Virus record (IMG/VR): IMGVR_UViG_3300025876_000045
Coordinates: 1 to 41,657 of that record
Source: a virus
DNA: 41,657 nt
Strand: one strand, 5' to 3'
Shown here: one piece after another, positions 40,272-41,657 of the stretch
How positions within the stretch are numbered: position 1 is the stretch's first letter
Layout of the letters: each line of letters opens with the position of its first letter
Translations under genes and position numbers: made by a program
The notes under the pieces: model-generated
Databases searched by the model: none
What the model saw: only the letters and a program-made list of their open reading frames with translations
What the model was told of the DNA's origin: nothing

Positions 40272-40290
40272 AAGTCGTTTTCCACTTTAT

Positions 40291-40322
40291 ACATAAACAC
40301 ATAAACACATAAACAGATAAAC
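40291..40322 (+). repeat. Four 8-bp direct repeats ACATAAAC in the GP88 leader
   Basis: ACATAAAC at 40291, 40299 and 40307, with AGATAAAC at 40315, ending ten bases before the ATG at 40332. It forms an A-rich unstructured leader or a regulator-binding track. Confidence 0.8.
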
Positions 40323-40331
40323 AAAAAAAAT

Positions 40332-41213
40332 ATGAATCGTAAACAATGCATGCAAATCGTTAACGCGATAAACGACACAAGGGCAATTAAAAGCCTTTTA
40401 AATGACTGCCTGGATGAAAGGCCCAAAGCTTTAGAAAAGCGGGGAACCTGGCAATATTACGCTGAAAAGATGCTTTCCTATTTAGAGGGCGATTTGTCAG
40501 GAATTCCGCCTTTTTCAATTTTCGCGGAAAAAGGTAATAAAAAATTACCATTTGCGGCTTTCTCTTCTTTAGCTTTGGCTGATTGTCCCGGTAAAGGTGA
40601 TTGCGTCAAGTTTTGTTATTCTCTTAGGGCATGGCGATATCCAGCGGCATTTTTTAGACAGTTACAAAACAGTTTGTTGATGCGACTTAATCCCGAAGTA
40701 ATTGAAAAGGCTTTTTTAAGCCTAAAGACTGGCCGCACTGTTCGCCTATTCGTCGACGGTGACTTTAAAGATGTTAAAACTTTAAAAATGTTTATGGACC
40801 TTTGCAAAGCGCGGCCAGACCTTGACGTTTACGGTTACTCGAAAAGCTGGATGGAATTCGTAAAACTTGACGCAACTGGATATCAATGGCCGTCAAATTA
40901 CCTGACAAATGCATCTTCAGGAAGTCGACACGAACGCACGGGCCTTGCATATGCTTTCTTGAAATTGCCGGTGGTACGCGGTGATTTCTTAGCTGTCAAA
41001 GTCGATAAAGCGCATATAAGAAAAAGAGCATATCAAGACAAGACGAAACCCGGGTCTAAAGAATACCGGCGAGATGTTTTAGCAAAGCTGAGACAGATAC
41101 AAACTAAGGCCTTTGCTTGCCCCGGCAATTGCGGCAATTGTTTACCACAAGGGCGGCACGCTTGCGGCTCTAAAGACTTTGCCGGTGTTGCTATTGGTAT
41201 TGGTATTCACTAA
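40332..41213 (+). CDS. GP88-like cysteine-rich protein (putative metal/Fe-S protein)
   Basis: 293 residues. ADCPGKGDCVKFCYSLRAWRY (Cys85, 91, 95) matches the CPG...C...CY motif of the phage GP88 family. VRLFVDGDFKD (~138-148) matches its 'vR.h.sGDF' motif, and PDLDVYGYSKSW (~162-173) its 'P...f.gYTKS' motif. A second cluster CPGNCGNC...C (263, 267, 270, 278) lies near the C-terminus. Such spacing suggests an iron-sulphur or zinc site. Family function is unknown. The gene is on the plus strand within a late minus-strand region and is bounded by 17-bp arrays, so it looks like an acquired module. The GP88 match is from recalled motifs, not from a search. Confidence 0.75.
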   Translation: MNRKQCMQIVNAINDTRAIKSLLNDCLDERPKALEKRGTWQYYAEKMLSYLEGDLSGIPPFSIFAEKGNKKLPFAAFSSLALADCPGKGDCVKFCYSLRAWRYPAAFFRQLQNSLLMRLNPEVIEKAFLSLKTGRTVRLFVDGDFKDVKTLKMFMDLCKARPDLDVYGYSKSWMEFVKLDATGYQWPSNYLTNASSGSRHERTGLAYAFLKLPVVRGDFLAVKVDKAHIRKRAYQDKTKPGSKEYRRDVLAKLRQIQTKAFACPGNCGNCLPQGRHACGSKDFAGVAIGIGIH

Positions 41214-41220
41214 AAAAAAT

Positions 41221-41451
41221 ATGGAACATCTAAGCTATTTATCAACGCTGATCATAGAAAAGTATTTACCTGATTCCGAAAAAGCAAATTTGCTTTTTTT
41301 GGAAGAGTTAAGGCAAATCCTAAAAACAAAAAAAGGCGAAAAAGACCTTTTAAATTGGTTAAAAGATGACCCGGAAAGCTTCCATCTATGCATCTATGAA
41401 ATGGAAATAAGGCTTTTAAATAGGGCCGAAAGAGAAAAGGCTTTTTATTGA
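41221..41451 (+). CDS. Small charged helical protein, third gene of the GP88 cassette
   Basis: 76 residues from the ATG at 41221, seven bases after the GP88 stop. It is helical and charged (MEHLSYLSTLIIEKYLPDSE; LFLEELRQILKTKKGEKDLL) with no motif. The longer reading frame upstream only overlaps GP88 and is not needed. A terminator begins six bases after the stop. It is probably a partner of GP88. Confidence 0.6.
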   Translation: MEHLSYLSTLIIEKYLPDSEKANLLFLEELRQILKTKKGEKDLLNWLKDDPESFHLCIYEMEIRLLNRAEREKAFY

Positions 41452-41457
41452 TACAAA

Positions 41458-41487
41458 GCGCGGATTTTTTAAGGTCCGCGCTTTTTT
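41458..41487 (+). terminator. Intrinsic terminator closing the GP88 operon
   Basis: Stem GCGCGGA/TCCGCGC (41458-41464/41475-41481) and six T (41482-41487). It is the same sequence as 1-29. Array A starts two bases later. Confidence 0.92.
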
Positions 41488-41489
41488 GT

Positions 41490-41657
41490 GCACCGGGTAG
41501 AGCATGGCACCGGGTAGAGCATGGCACCGTCTAAAGCATGGCACCGGGTAGAGCATGGGACCGGGTAGAGCATGGCACCGGGTAGAGCATGGCACCGGGT
41601 AGAGCATGGCACCGGGTAGAGCATGGCACCGGGTAGAGCATGGCACCGGGTAGAGCA
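41490..41657. repeat. 17-bp tandem array A (right-end copy), 9 full units plus partial
   Basis: Units of GCACCGGGTAGAGCATG start at 41490, 41507, 41524 (variant GCACCGTCTAAAGCATG), 41541, 41558 (GGACC variant), 41575, 41592, 41609 and 41626, and a cut unit at 41643. The copy at 33-151 lacks the 41524 variant and has fewer units, so the array is longer or more variable than either end shows. Confidence 0.95.

Noticed and set aside
1-41657. tRNA genes, integrase, repressor, ParA/Rep plasmid genes
   Set aside because: I looked for cloverleaf stems with CCA-adjacent arms and for recombinase or partition motifs and saw none. Absence here is by eye and should be confirmed with tRNA and profile searches.

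Overview
The window reads as one essentially complete genome of a tailed double-stranded DNA phage with a siphovirus-type (long, non-contractile tail) structural set. Supporting genes are terS, terL, a DUF4055-type portal, an SPP1 gp7-like head protein, scaffold, capsid, neck proteins, a tail tube, a lambda G/GT-like chaperone pair with a -1 frameshift signal, a tape measure, and lambda L/K/I/J-like tip proteins. The first and last bases carry the same terminator plus 17-bp repeat array. The molecule is therefore circular, circularly permuted or terminally redundant, and the assembly broke inside a repeat. No integrase, repressor or partition gene is visible. The host cannot be fixed. Start codons almost never have a Shine-Dalgarno sequence, and several sigma70-like promoters place the -10 box only 6-12 bp from the ATG, so SD-independent or leaderless translation is likely.

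Layout. (1) 1-950 and 39.4-41.66 kb form one region between terL and terS across the ends. It holds tandem arrays of four motif types that share a 17-bp period, a G-quadruplex track, large inverted repeats, a symmetric cluster of four 21-bp-spaced palindromes, and a plus-strand cassette (a small membrane protein, a GP88-like cysteine-rich protein and a small unknown) ended by a terminator. (2) 952-1560, minus strand: terS. (3) 1.69-14.43 kb, plus strand: early/replication genes. These are a degenerate HNH-like protein, a primase/SF3 helicase, a run of small unknown genes, a lysozyme-like gene, an attenuator-like leader, then a DUF2800 nuclease, DUF2815 ssDNA-binding protein, family A DNA polymerase, VRR-NUC nuclease and SNF2-type helicase. 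(4) 39.4 down to 14.43 kb, minus strand: late genes in the order packaging, head, neck, tail tube, chaperones, tape measure, minor tail, fibre, holin-like genes, metallophosphoesterase, dNMP kinase and tail tip. The two arms meet tail to tail with overlapping stop codons at 14427-14430.

How it fits together. Early genes copy the DNA through the primase-helicase, DUF2815 SSB-like protein, PolA, SNF2 helicase and nucleases. Late genes build procapsids and tails. Internal terminators after the capsid and tail tube genes isolate the two proteins needed in highest copy, and a new promoter then starts the chaperone/tape-measure segment. The lysozyme-like gene sits in the early arm and the holin-like candidates in the late arm. 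The terL-terS region is the natural place to look for the packaging site or origin. Its arrays, all phased at 17 bp and flanking a GP88 cassette, are the most unusual part of the window.
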